From NCBI GenBank assembly GCA_020081605.1, contig JAHREC010000016.1, positions 558,001 to 622,000 of the forward strand: a stretch of DNA of 64,000 nt, read 5' to 3'. The position numbers and the translations under genes are program-made. Below the pieces are notes generated by a model. That model ran no database searches, was not told the origin of the DNA, and worked only from the letters and a program-made list of their open reading frames with translations. This document shows positions 1 to 11,869 of the stretch, piece by piece. How positions within the stretch are numbered: the first letter of the stretch is position 1; every line of letters starts with the position of its first letter. Source of the DNA: Albifimbria verrucaria. Lineage: Eukaryota; Ascomycota; Sordariomycetes; Hypocreales; Stachybotryaceae.

Positions 1-255
1 CAGGGTATATAAAAATGTTGCGCTATCTAATGAAACGAACCGGGCATGTGTAAGACCCGGACAATCTGTGAATGCGAAATGATAACCCAAACTCTATTGC
101 AAATGCAACCCGATAAACTGCCAATCTGTAAGGATGTGTACCCAGAATTCTATTGCCCGTCTAATAATCCCACAAATCCATCAAAATCATCCTCTTACAA
201 CGCCATAGACACAAAGGGAAATGAGTCCCAGTAATCCGGGATATGTTATTGTCGC

Positions 256-513
256 TTAATAGTAGCGGTAGGTTCGGCGTCTCTGGTAAGACGAGTAATA
301 CTCGTAGTCGACCTCGTTGTTGACGATAACCCGCTGCTGGGATCGACGAGTGTAGACATCGACCTGATAAGATCCGTTGTAGGGCTGAACTTCACGGTAG
401 GTGACCCTGCGGGGACTGCGCGAATGTTAGTACCATGCAAGAAAGTGGAGATGGTGAGCGTGGACCTACCGACTGGAGGAAGAGGTGGAGATGACGAGCT
501 CGTAGCCAGACAT
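256..513 (-). CDS. small spliced Tyr/Arg-rich protein (67 aa)
   Basis: Not a recognised family. Exon 1 (513-470) starts at ATG and ends in phase 2; a 54-bp intron (469-416, GTAGGT..GCGCAG) is removed; exon 2 (415-256) ends at TAA. The joined frame gives 67 residues with no stop, beginning MSGYELVIST and ending RRRTYRYY. By count 12 residues are Tyr and 11 Arg, about a third of the protein. There is no signal peptide or membrane segment, so it is probably nuclear or cytoplasmic and possibly nucleic-acid binding; that is inference from composition only. A TATATAAA element lies about 150 bp upstream on the same strand. The open frame across the splice and the good splice sites support a real gene, but no homologue is known to me. 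Confidence 0.55.
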
Positions 514-665
514 GGTTATGGAAGTTGTCAATGCTGGGGTTGAGTAAAAGCTTGAGGTGTTGTGAGTGATGTTGTAGGATGCTTTAGTGCGTGCTTTGTC
601 TTCGAATGTGAAGGAATGCCCTGTAGTGAATGAGAGAGTTTGATTTCGATGAGTGGGACCTGGTG

Positions 666-673
666 TTTATATA
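666..673 (-). promoter_or_regulatory. TATA box of the small Tyr/Arg-rich gene
   Basis: TATATAAA on the minus strand, about 150 bp before the ATG at 513, followed by a C/A-rich stretch typical of a fungal 5' leader. Assignment rests on position and motif only. Confidence 0.4.
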
Positions 674-1680
674 CTCGGTCGACAAGCGCCCATGGTTCTG
701 CCTGGGCTATACCGGTCTTGTAAGTCGGCCACATGGGGTCATGCGATTGAAAACAGGACGGGCCTGTCAAGTCATGTCGTGCATGTGACGCGGGCCAATA
801 CAATTTGACCGTGGCTGCAAGGCTGGCCCTGGCCCGCGCGACCGGTTTCGAGGCAAGGCTGGGCTGGGGTTTGGATAATTCATGGTGGCCGCGTTGAGGT
901 GGTCGTGGATGTGGTGAGGCAGTGAGGCAGTGCTACACCCACCTGGTGGTTGTTCTCAGCCTCGGTCATTCGGCGACAGAGTCATATTTGCCACTGGCAA
1001 GCAGAATTGTAGAAAGTGCAATATTGGAAAAAGCAAATTGCTATGGGCGAGGTCAGTTGGGCCAGAAGCAAAGTGGCTACATTAACTGGTGTGGATGGCG
1101 GAGTGCGAACCCAGCTTGGTCACAAACTCCTGAGTCCTTTATTGTTTTGCGACAGACAAAATCGCAGGCGTCATAGTGATATTAAGCATTTTCTTATGCT
1201 ATGGCATCATTCACCATGAAAATACTGGCCGTAATACCACGTTCTACCCTTCTCAGGTAGCCGGTGTATAACTTGTTAAGCGGGTTTTCATATCAAATGA
1301 TATGAGTATGAAACATACCAAGTCACAGATTACATGCTTAATTCACCCCAAAGAAATGCGATGAATTGATTTTCATACTAACTAGAAGAATTGTTGCCTT
1401 GCATGGGCCAACTTGTCCGCTGACGTCGACTACTCAGCCTGGCGGCATGACCGAAATCGAGAACTTGCACAGCCACAGGCCGCGGTCGACCTTTCTTCGT
1501 CATCAGGCACTCCTCGGACAGGAGTTAAGATATGCATTCTGGCTCCGAGCGTGGTGGAAATTAAATGGCTTTTCCAGCTGCACATTTCAGGAAACCGTCA
1601 TTTGAGATGGTGATCCTGGAATAGGCCAAAGGGAGAGCAGATATTTTGCATGCTTAGCGCAGATATCTCAACTAATAACC
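674..1680. other. intergenic, nothing recognisable
   Basis: Short open frames occur on both strands, but none has a convincing start, splice pattern or familiar motif. I see no RNA gene or repeat here. Confidence 0.5.
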
Positions 1681-1682
1681 GG

Positions 1683-1850
1683 CGAAATATCTAACAATAA
1701 ATAAATACAAATATGAAAACTTTATAATGACAAGATAATAATTGTCTTTCTTCCCTCTTCTTAAAAAGCTAGACATTCTTACGCTACTTTAAACAAGGCT
1801 GTGTATCCTTCCAGAAATCCAAGGTCAGGTGGACCTGTTGTCCTCCCACT
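1683..1850 (+). repeat. diverged dispersed repeat, copy A
   Basis: This AT-rich block resembles 5430-5585 in the same order. Both open with cgaaatat.taa.aataaa, then an ataat.a.aagata stretch. Both close with a segment ending in aaggt.aggtg and ttgtcctc. The middle has drifted. It may be a decayed MITE or transposon end; I see no open frame or clear terminal inverted repeat. Confidence 0.4.
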
Positions 1851-2573
1851 AGCAAAATGCCAAATAACCCAACGGAGACATATGTAGGCAACCAAGGCAG
1901 AGCCAATATAGGGCTATCATAGTTTGAGAATGATAATCAGGATATGCATATATTCGAAGTGGCTGACATCATCGCTTTAACCAGATATATGGTAAGCAGA
2001 ACAGCCATATTTATGGTAGGTTAAGGCTCAAATGCAAGGCCGCCAGCTGCGAATCGCTTCTTATCATGACCAGTACTAAGACGGTGACTTTGAAAATCCA
2101 CAGGGATTTGTTGCTGCGTAATGGCTATTCTGAATCCATCGTGATTCGTAAGATAGGGCTCCCTTACAAAGTGCATCCTCCGTGATAGCATGTACTCATT
2201 CACAATGAAGTCCCGAATTATTTCTTATTAATCTTAGCCTTGGCCCATTCCACAAGGCATCAGCTTTCCTGAGCCATCCTCTATAGCCCCTGAGTTCACC
2301 CGAAAAAGCGTTGGCAGCTCAAATGGACGTGCCAAGAGCAACGAGCTCATTTTCTGGGAGATCACACAACCACTACCTCACCATTTCCCATAGCTCCCTG
2401 AGCAAAATGCTTCCTCTAGTTTCCATTTGTGATACTTTCATCCTCTCCCCGCCATCTTACCATTAATTGTGAATACCTACGCTCAGCGTCCCTAGCCTCT
2501 TTAAAAGTTCGCCAAATCCAGCTGAGTCGTCCCGTAGGTGCCGCCTGCAGATCAGCAGTGCTCTTCAGCTCAT
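1851..2573. other. intergenic, 3' flank of the membrane-protein gene
   Basis: No supported gene. It holds the 3' region of the minus-strand membrane-protein gene and short chance open frames. Confidence 0.4.
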
Positions 2574-4542
2574 CTATCTTTTTCGCAATTGAGCTTCTCC
2601 GCCTCTCGGGTGAGAGTTTCTCCCGATTGTCGACCGTCGAAACAGTCGCCAGGGTGCACGTTTCGGCTCAATCCAACCGACAATTCGATCTATTGCCATG
2701 ATCATATCAACCTCTGTGTTCTCAGAAGATTGCGGAAGATCAGAGGATTTTCGAACCACCAATAAAATCACTAGTCCTGTAGCAATAATAATGAGCCCTT
2801 CTGTAACTATGAAAACGATGCCAGTCCATGTCTGAATGCTGAGCTTTTGTATAGATTTACTCCCGACAGCCATTGTCCTCATTTTTTCAGGCATGGCAAA
2901 ATTTTGGTCTCCAAGCAAACTCTCCGGAATGGTGTAGTTAATGAACTGAACAGCTGTAACCATAAATTGCAAAGAAACCCCAATGAAATTGTGAAGGCTT
3001 GTTGTCAAGATCGCTTCGTCATCAAGGAATATTGTGTCATAAGTCCGATGCGTCCACGTAATTGAATGTATCAATGCATTCATATTGCTTATGTCCTTTT
3101 CATCTGTAGTTTTCGCATCTAATATCTTCGAGAATATCTTCCTATACTCAGTTTCGTTGAGATTTATTTGCGTCTTCAGACGCTCCGATGTAAGTTCGAC
3201 ATGAACAATCGAAAGATTATTACGGTCATACGAGGTTCTAGTAAATTGTTCGTATACCGACACATTCGTACTATGTTTCATTGGACCTGAGGTCCATGTT
3301 GCTTCAGGGCTACATTTATGGGCCTGCCATGCTTTGTCTGGACAAGCAGCCCAGCCTTGGAAAACGTTAGCATATGCCATCCATAACAGGTATATCGAGA
3401 TCACACACCCACAGCTAGTGATTTGCCAAGTTGTCGGGTACACACAACTAGAGTATTGTTGATGCGACTCCTGCATAGGTACATGCTTCTGGATCAAAAT
3501 CAAAGTCTGCCGGTATATTATCGAATCTTGCCAGCATGCCAGGCGCATTTTCTACTTCGATTGTATCAACTCCATTAAACCGTCCACCTTCAAAGAGTGT
3601 ATGGTTCAGATACGAAGACGGATGGGCTTGACGAACCATCTCCAACCCTCCTGGTAGAAGGCGTGACCTACACCCATCGGAACATCCTGGCAAAGGATAC
3701 TGAATTGCATAGCGGTTATTGTTGAGCAGACTGCTCGTCCAAAGGTAGTGATACATGCTGAGATCCGCTGGTGTGATGACAGAATCAATGACTCGTATAT
3801 CTACGGGAATGAGACCAGCATAGACAGACATGGTAGCGTTCAACGGTGAAAATTGATAATCGAATGAAGCCTGGTCTGTTCCATTCGTGTTAAATATTTC
3901 TACCGCGGATTAAAAATTGGCAGTGTTCTTACATTTGAGCACGGAGCCGAGTGCGAGCCCCATAATTGGCAAAACTATTCTGACATTCTGATCAGCCTCG
4001 ATGACGACAAGTCTACATGTCGTAACATACCTAAAATCAACCAATGGATACCATTTCAGAAATGATTTAGTGAGAATCGAATGCTTCACAGAAGACAACC
4101 ACGACGAGGCGGGCCCAATCGTGAAATATGTCAATGCGGAGATACCACCCTCCCACCTGGCCAGCGCCAGTCGCAAAATGTCTAGCAAATCGCGAATCAA
4201 AGTATCTGCAAGCAACACTGAGACTTGCGAGAAGATAGAGACAAGAAGGTTAGAGGTTGTAGCATCGAATGTAGTAGGCCCAATTCGAGCATGTCCCAGG
4301 AGCAACACCCAGACGATATATGCACAGTAAAGGATAGAAAATATGAGGAAAGCTACCCAGGCGCATATTATGGCCATGACTTGACGGTTAGTTGGTCTTG
4401 TATCTGGTGCTGCTTGATTGGGAAGCTGTTCGGTTGGCTCATACTGCGGTTGTGGCGATTGTTCTGGTGGATTCAAATCGTATAACTCTGTTGCACCACC
4501 AACAACATTTGGTCGGGTAATCGGACGGTTTAAGGCAGACAT
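2574..4542 (-). CDS. fungal multi-span membrane protein of unknown function
   Basis: Three exons are proposed: 4542-3933, 3875-3483 and 3355-2574, giving about 594 aa. Intron 1 (57 bp) starts GTAAG. Intron 2 (127 bp) has a weak GTACCT donor but a good TGCTAAC branch site about ten bases before its AAG acceptor. The N-terminus is a Pro/Gln-rich cytoplasmic tail. Membrane segments follow near residues 58-80 and 100-125 and at the end of exon 1. A large Cys- and Asn-rich probably external domain comes next, and a last strong membrane helix precedes a basic tail. The layout matches a common class of orphan ascomycete membrane proteins; function is unknown. A hydrophobic stretch lies in the proposed intron 2, so an alternative splice that keeps it is possible. 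Confidence 0.6.
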
Positions 4543-5429
4543 TTTAACGTTAAAATTGTAAGTTCGGCTTACAAATGAAAGGTTAAAATGTTCTGATTAG
4601 AACAAGGAATTTTGCTGTTATCTGGACTCAATTTATACATCGACAATATGTATATTCCTACACAATGACCGCCCTACACCCTCTTTTGCAAGTCGGAGCA
4701 CGGTTAGTTTCCAACAGTAGGCTCAGCTACGCCAGGCTCCCAAATGCCAAGAATGGGAAGAGGCTGAGGATCATGAACCAGGATGTGGATTTTCAATCGC
4801 AATCTCTAAGTGGCTGGACCAAGTTTATCTGACATTCAGCTCCCACCACGTGGGAAAGGTAGTTGCTACTACGGTGACAGTGCCTCAGCTCTGCTCGTAA
4901 TTTCAAATGTGCAAAAGCGCGGCAGTCGACCTGCAAGCGCCTCTTTGACCGCAAGTTTCTAACTGATCAGCTGATTGGTGGCCTCGGCTAGCCTCCGAAT
5001 ATCATACAACATTTCACGCTGTAGCTCGGGCTGTTCAAGGCAGAATTTTTCCTTCCAATTAGGCCGATTGGTCTTGTTGAAATGTTCTAAGTCGGCGCTG
5101 AAACTTAGTTACTTGTTGTCTTTCAATAGCAGTCCGTGTTGATGAGTAGACGTCTCATTGAGGGCTACATTCTGCCTTGTCTGTGCCAAGCCAAGACCGA
5201 AGATGTTTCTTTTTCTTACTGAGTGGTATACAAACCAAATATCAGAAGCAATACTCAAAATGTATGGATCAAGAAAACACAGCCCTGAGGTTTGACTTTA
5301 TCCATTCTCCACTTCTATTTAAGTTACGATTTGGGGCTTCATCTTCAAGGCATTTTTGAGCTTTGCTAAATTGATACGTAGGGGAGAGAAATTCCGCACA
5401 CCTAACTTAGATACTCCATTCATGAATCA
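4543..5429. other. intergenic, upstream of the membrane-protein gene
   Basis: Probable promoter and 5' leader of the minus-strand membrane-protein gene. I see no coding frame or known motif I could support. Confidence 0.4.
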
Positions 5430-5585
5430 ACGAAATATTTAAGAATAAACAATTAAAAATATAAAGGACTTATAATAATAAGATAGTCAATTCAAGAGGT
5501 TGTAGATATACTCTAGAGCTTTTCTTTTTAACACAGCCTTGTGTTTAGATAGAAATCGTAAGGTAGGTGCAACTTTTGTCCTCGC
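5430..5585 (+). repeat. diverged dispersed repeat, copy B
   Basis: Partner of the block at 1683-1850, in the same orientation; the two bracket the membrane-protein gene. The conserved ends and drifted middle suggest an old mobile-element remnant. Confidence 0.4.
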
Positions 5586-5625
5586 GTTGAAGTAGTCTGA
5601 CTTGAAACTTCGCACCCTTTATTCA

Positions 5626-6081
5626 TCACTTTATGTCTCCTTGTCTATCATCACTACCCAAAAAATCTCCTAATATCTTCGAAGGCTGTCCATAACTGAC
5701 ATCTTCATGCTTTAATATGCCCTGGCTTTCAAGAGCGCCCAGCGTCTCCGCAGCCCATTCCTGACAACGTCTCAAGGGCTTTGTCGGGTTGATGCGCTTG
5801 GCGCCCTCGAACTGTTTCTCAGGAGCTGGGTTGGACTGACAAACATCGTTGATGCGTGGCAGATCTGTGGTCAATACCCAACCTAGGAAGGATTTGCCCT
5901 GGAACGTCATGGATTCTTCAGGACGCTCTGTAGGCCTTGTTTCATACTTCATGCCTTCCTGAATATTCCCTGTGACATGAAAGAGTACCCCATTTAATTT
6001 CTTTTCGTCCAGCTGGACGAAAATGGCCTGATGATTTCGTGGTACACCCAGATCTTCGACGAGGTAAACAGGAAGACGCAT
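5626..6081 (-). CDS. small conserved fungal protein, 151 aa, unknown function
   Basis: A single uninterrupted exon from ATG. The frame reads MRLPVYLVED, then an LFHVTGNIQEGM block (about residues 33-44), a KSFLGWVLTTDLPRINDVC block and a PLRRCQEWAAETL block near the C-terminus. I recall this pattern from a family of small uncharacterised ascomycete proteins, but I cannot name an activity. There is no signal peptide or membrane helix, so it is probably cytosolic. The intact frame stands out among the many broken ones in this window. The start is chosen because it is the first ATG and leads directly into the conserved part. Confidence 0.65.
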   Translation of the reverse strand: MRLPVYLVEDLGVPRNHQAIFVQLDEKKLNGVLFHVTGNIQEGMKYETRPTERPEESMTFQGKSFLGWVLTTDLPRINDVCQSNPAPEKQFEGAKRINPTKPLRRCQEWAAETLGALESQGILKHEDVSYGQPSKILGDFLGSDDRQGDIK

Positions 6082-7354
6082 GTTATAACTTTGATAGTTC
6101 GGTACAGTGACAATGCAATGTTATGGGTATAGAACTTTGATAATGATTAATTGATATGAAGAATAAGCTATTAGGAATGGATATTTATCTGATGAGCTTG
6201 GTCTCTTTTGCACAAGTCATCACGAGGTATTTATTTATTATTTTAGGAACATGCTAGGTAGAGGTTTCGGTGTTGGTAGTTGGCAAGCAGGCAAGGGGTA
6301 CCATGCAAACCAGTGGGTTAGCCAAGGTGTCAAAAGCGAGTTGCAAGCCATGTAATCCTACAATGATAGAACCACTTGATCGAAATTTTATAATTCTCAT
6401 TAGAATCAGTCTCTCGAAACTACCTTTGATAGGACTAGTCCTTCATGAATCCTTGCATTCTGCTTTTTTGAAGCAGATTTAACACTCGATGCAACTACTC
6501 CCTTACCTTTCTCCCTGTTTTGGCTGAGGAGCTTATAGCCTAAGTTAGAAGCTGCCTGCGAGCATCGCAGCCAGACATATTATTATTGGCTCATTATATT
6601 GTGTTGGTTCACAGTTCACAGGCAACAGCACAGTTTGGGCTGTTGCCTAATGATTCACCTCGGTCAGCGCCTTGCCCATTATTACGATACTAACTCCAAA
6701 ATTCAGCGACCATAAGGAACCAACGTTGGTATCGTAGCCAATGGTATGATATTATCCCACCAAGCTCCTAGTCATCTCACTATAGGTCAGTACCAAGGAG
6801 CGTTGGGCCCATCGTAACCCAGAAGAAAGTAAATAATCCAATAATGGCCGGTCTATGCATGCAACTTCCATGCAGGTTCCACCTTGCCTTTCCCCAATTC
6901 TTACTTTCCTGCAACTGCCGCAATCACACGTAATGAAGTCATGATCGAAACTTGTTTCCTCTCCTGGCTGTTGTGGCCCAATTCTGCAATACCACTCAAT
7001 CTCGGTGGAAACCGGCGAGCTTACGCTGGAGGCGTACCAATGGCATTTCAACAGCTGAAAGCAGTACTCCCCAATGCTTACAAGCTGGCGCAGGCGAGAC
7101 AATTCTATTGGCTGGGCGGATGCCTGCCACAATTACATCTGAGGTTGAATCATGATGAGTGCAGAGTTTAAACGTCACAAAGTGGGGAGGCAACATTCGA
7201 GCATGGCAGCAAGACATCGTCACAATAAGCAGGGAACTCAATTGATAGAACCAAGACTACATAAATACCGGATGGGCTTTCGTCTTCCTGAGCATAGGGA
7301 TCATTCACCTCAACTCCATTCTCGAAGTGTGCTGAACATTGCCTACTTTTCAAT
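6082..7354. other. intergenic, nothing firm
   Basis: Overlapping short frames on both strands near 6750-7240 look like chance shadows. The last ~100 bp, with a cataaata element near 7260, is the likely promoter of the SDR gene. Confidence 0.4.
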
Positions 7355-8390
7355 ATGTTATCTGATCATGAACTCGCCATCCCTCAGGGTTCACTTATAG
7401 TTGTATCCGGCGCAAACGGCTTCATTGCTTCACATGTTGTTGATCAGTTTCTGCAAGCTGGATACCGTGTCCGTGGAACTGTGAGATCTTTGCAACGGGC
7501 ATCTTGGCTGCAATCTTTTTCGACAAACGACATGGACAGGAGAAATTCTCCCTTTTGAAGTTCCAGATATGGCAGCACCCGGTGCCTTTAACGAGGCTAT
7601 CAAAGAGGCCGCTGGATTTGCACATGTTGCTACCCCAGTCATGCAGTTGTTCGACCCGAATGAGGCCATTCCAGCTGTGGTGGAAGGCACACTGAATGCG
7701 TTGCGTGCTGCTGCAAAGGAATCTTCTGTCAAGCGAGTGGTTCTCACTAGTTCCTCAACTGCGGCAGCCAGCCCGCAGCCAAACAAGGAATTTGTGATTG
7801 ACACGAACACCTGGAATGACGAAGCCGTCAAAGCTGCCTGGGCGCCGCCACCGTATGAGGGTCTCCAGCGCAGACTTGATGTATACAGTGCTGGCAAGAC
7901 ACAGGCTGAACAGGCAGCGTGGAAATTCATTCGTGAGGAGAAACCTTCCTTTACACTCAACACAATACTGCCCAATGCCAATATGGGCACGATTTTATCT
8001 CCCGAACATCAGGGTTATCCTAGCACAGCCGGATGGGTTCGAGCCTTATGGGATGGTTTTGAGGGTCATGAAGACCTCAAATTCAACCCACCGCAGTATT
8101 ATGTTAACGTTCAGGATAATGCGCGTGTGCATGTCGCGGCCATGATCTATCAAGATGTTGTGGGTGAGCGGTTGTTCGCCTTTGCGCATCCTTACATATG
8201 GAACGACATTCTAGCTGTCTTCAGGAAGCTCCACCCTCAGCGAAAGTTCATTGATGATATCCCAGACGTTGGGCGAGATTTGAGCAAAGTGGCAAACGAG
8301 CGTGCAGAAGAGCTTCTAAGACGCTTCGGAATCCCGGGTTGGACCAGTTTGGAGGACTCAGTCAAAGCTATCGTAGATACGCTCGTCTAG
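7355..8390 (+). CDS. NAD(P)-dependent SDR reductase (aldehyde reductase/Gre2 type), frame broken twice
   Basis: An extended short-chain dehydrogenase that reduces aldehydes or ketones with NADPH, presumably in the cytosol. The N-terminus has the cofactor motif GANGFIASH in a Rossmann fold. The middle has a Ser-rich LTSSSTAA segment and the catalytic YSAGK. The C-terminus keeps family blocks such as DDIPDVGRDLSKVANERAEE. The family pattern continues across two frame changes: at the T run 7516-7520 and at 7560/7561, each explained by one missing base. With both allowed for, length is about 345 aa, normal for the family. Because similar breaks hit essential genes in this window, an artefact is more likely than a pseudogene. 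No intron is needed. Confidence 0.85.
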
Positions 8391-8507
8391 ATTGAGTGAG
8401 ACAACATCATTATTCGTTTTCTCCAATTAATATTGGGTCTTGAGCAAAATAACGAGTTCATCTCAAGGCGACTTTAATGCGGATGTGTTTTGTGTAGGCT
8501 ATGGTTT

Positions 8508-8891
8508 CTAGGCAATACTCAAGTTATGTTTCGCACTTGGATATAGCGCAATGAGCGCATGCCATTGGTCACTGTTGAGACCATCTTGATAAGCTCTTGT
8601 AGATTGACTCTGACAGACTTCTAAACACTTTGCTTCGACCATTACCAATGCAACATAGATTGACTTGACCTCGGAAACTAGTTGTTCGAGAACAGTTGAG
8701 CTCAAAAAAGCTGCGTCACTCTTTCCAGGTGATTCGGTTTGCTGGTTGAGATTGGAGAGCTGTGGGAATTCCCCGTTGGGTGGCATTGTATTAATGACAC
8801 TGCTTGTAAAAGATGTGATTGAACTGTCCTGCCGTTGATTGATCGAATTGGACCACCTCTCAGTAGCGGTCAAATCTTTCCAAGGACTCAT
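8508..8891 (-). pseudogene. truncated relic of a fungal Est1-type/large regulatory protein
   Basis: A 127-aa open frame starting with ATG. The segment LVSEVKSIYVALVMVEAKCLEV, followed by LNSDQWHALIALY, resembles a block in large ascomycete proteins with an Est1-like (14-3-3-like) domain. There it normally continues with a long His-rich helical region. Here the frame stops right after LIALY, only about 120 bp from the end of the convergent SDR gene, so the rest is absent. I read it as a broken copy left by a rearrangement. The match is from memory of the family and could be wrong; a short unrelated protein is the alternative. Confidence 0.4.
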
Positions 8892-11869
8892 CGTTTTGGT
8901 ATTAGATCTTATCGAATTTGCCGAGCTCGCTTCTATCCGTGACTCGGGGTCGTTATGGGACAGCCATGTTCTCCCTGTGGCTTCCAGGACTTCACTGATA
9001 TGCTGCTTCTCATTTCGATGAAACAGCTACGACTGGGGCGTTGGATTGAAGCTTCTCTAGTGTGCGGAGAAGTGATAATCTTGTATCATAGAGTGAATAG
9101 CCAAGCCTACTCTTGACGTTCCTATCTGCGGTGGTTTAGTGCCTCGTGAAGAAGAAACCGTAGTTTTCTTCATCTGATAATCCTATCTGAGTAGAATCTT
9201 TACTATTAAAGACGGAAAAGGACAGGGGTGATCCGGGGCACGGTCGAAATCCGGGATCAGAAGACTATACCTAGACGCAGGTGTTGGGCTCTCGTCGTCG
9301 GATAGAGTATAGCATTGATCTTATATAGAAATCCGAGATGGTGACTCCAGGTCCCCAGCTGGAAGGTCGCCTTAGCCAAGCGCATTCGTTTTAATATCTG
9401 TTTTTTTCCGCCGGGAGGCCGAGGATGATGAAATGGGTATTTATTGTGAGGCTCAGCCTTCGAAGAGGATCTGGCCTCACGCACTCCTCCTGCCAATGAT
9501 AGCGAGGACTGAACTGGCCTCAAACTTGCTGTGATTGGCTTACTATTGAAATGCTGATTTAGTCGCAAGCCTCCCAACATTCTCACGTCGAATAATAATA
9601 TCCATTTCTGACGTCTTCTATATAATCATGCCGCGGTTCAAATGATCCTACCAATGGCGGTCTATGTCACGGTGTTTTTAAACCGGCATCTGCTCAGTTA
9701 CAGAAGCGGAGAGGGTAACAGTCCTTCTGCTTTGGAGTGTTATACGCTGAAATGAGCGAGCAGTTTTAATTCAACTAGAAAGTTAGCCATTCTGGTCAAT
9801 TGCACGAAAGTGGTTTATTTAAGACCAAGACAGTTGCCATACATGGCGTCATCGCATGTCAATGAACAATTGAGATTATGCTGGCCCAATAAGAGATGCG
9901 AAGGACATTCCTTTATCAACATTTAAATAGCAATTTACAACCAAGCGTGACTGCTGATGAAAGAAAATAGTGGTGTGGCAAGTCAATGCACATGGATAAT
10001 TGCCTTTCTCCTATTAGGACTTGACTATGCATTTCTGGTAAATTCAAATCACAATCACCGAGGCGTCACAGCACTTGACAATGTCATCTTCACCTAGCAC
10101 TCGAAGGGAAAATGCCTCAAGTGCGGTCGGTATCCCACCAGATTCTGCATATATCACGCGACATGCAGAAAGCTCTGTATGCAAATACGGGCAAAGTGCA
10201 CCAACCGCAGTCGTTGTTGGTACTTTCTGCCTCCACCTCCTCTCATCCCTGCATTGTCGTCTCACGAGGTGTTGCCCTGCGTCCCAGCCGACTTTCTGCT
10301 AAAATTTCTGCCAACATAACATCTATTTAAACAAAGTTTCCTCCTCTTGGGCATTTGTCACCAGTTGTGTCAAGTATATGAAGAGTCTGAGATGAGGACC
10401 TACAAACGATTCCCGCCATGAGGGAAAACGTGCTGCATAGAGGGCCACACAATTGTGTTTGTTCAAAAGATTTGCCTTGCTCACCAACGAGCAATATTTC
10501 ACAAACAAATGTCGCATGTTTCGTCAGGTAAAACATGTCAGCAGACACACTCAAGACATTGGGGTCAATTCAGCTCTAGTGAACCGGACGGAGCTGTTAC
10601 GCACGAGAGGAACAGAACTCTACCCGGTCGGTTCCGTATTTTGAAACTTTGGGCAGCCTCGGGCTGTTAACTTTTAGATGCAGCATTTTCCAGATCGAGA
10701 AGCATCTTCCTACGGCGGATGGACCTCCCATCACCGAAGAACACGTCATTAACAAACCGTCAGCAAATGTTCAGCCAACATCAACTCAGGTCTAGGCGAT
10801 AGGGAGGGCCGGTGCCGCCAAGCTCTCCGCAAACACATCGATAACCCGACACGCCCGTCCCTGCCCATAATCATCTCCGATGCAACTGCTCAGGGTTGAC
10901 TAAGGAGAGGTACGTAGCAGACTTGTATTTCTCATCTCAACATCGTATACACTTTGTCGAAAAGTATGTAATAATTAACGAGTGATGTATATATGTCAAA
11001 AATTCTGGAAGAACTCATAAATCACTTCGTGTTGGTTTAAATGGCTCATCTAGGCACGTGGAGTTTCTGAATTATGAGCTGTCACAAATTCATCTTTAGA
11101 AACAGCATGGCCAAGAATCACACAGCAAGCACATTGGGATCCTTATCACCGATAGGCTCTAGGCTCCCACCATTATAACAACGGTGATGTGCGCGCTCGG
11201 CTATCATGCCTCCATGCAGCCGCACCCTTGACAGAAGATGCACATGGCGAGTTCATGGTCTTATTTCCGTGCTGCCCCACGTTTTCCTGGAAACGAGCAT
11301 GCCAACCGACTTCTCGGGGTACTTCTGGCCTGAATTCCCCGCAATCACACTATGGATGCAACGTTGGTTGGAAATCCAACTTCCATGTTCGGGTGACCGG
11401 AATGTGAGAACGAGACTAGATGTGGAACGTATGCTTGGCAGCGCTGACAGGAACTTGATATTTGAGAGTTTTCAGCTTAATCATTATGAATAATAACATA
11501 TATAAATGCAGCGAGAGTAGCGATGAAGTCTTTGAGATGGGCAGAGAGAAGATCGCACAAAGCAAATCTTTGCATAGTTGGTAGGTTGGTCCTTTTCTCG
11601 GTTTCACTATAAACATTGCCAAGAAGGGGAGGTCTATCACACGCCATATCAATGTCACCCAGCTGCAGGAAGTTCCCTCTATCCGTGGAACTTATAATGT
11701 CCCCGTGTCCACATTGCACAATCTTGGGGTTACCTCCTTGTATCTCACTCCGCATTCATATTGGAAGCTTTTAGTGCCCCTGTTGATCTTCTCTCAGAAT
11801 CCCGAATTAGCGGTCATAAAACCCATCATTAAGCATAAACTTCCCGCACAAAATTAGCCAATCGAAGCC
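8892..11869. other. 3-kb intergenic region, no supported gene
   Basis: Several short frames occur (near 9257-9586, 10044-10670, 11189-11755), but none shows a family motif, consistent start or splice pattern. The last ~150 bp is the likely pectate lyase promoter. Confidence 0.4.

Noticed and set aside
10044..11755. Cluster of short frames upstream of the pectate lyase
   Set aside because: None combine into a spliced product with recognisable features.
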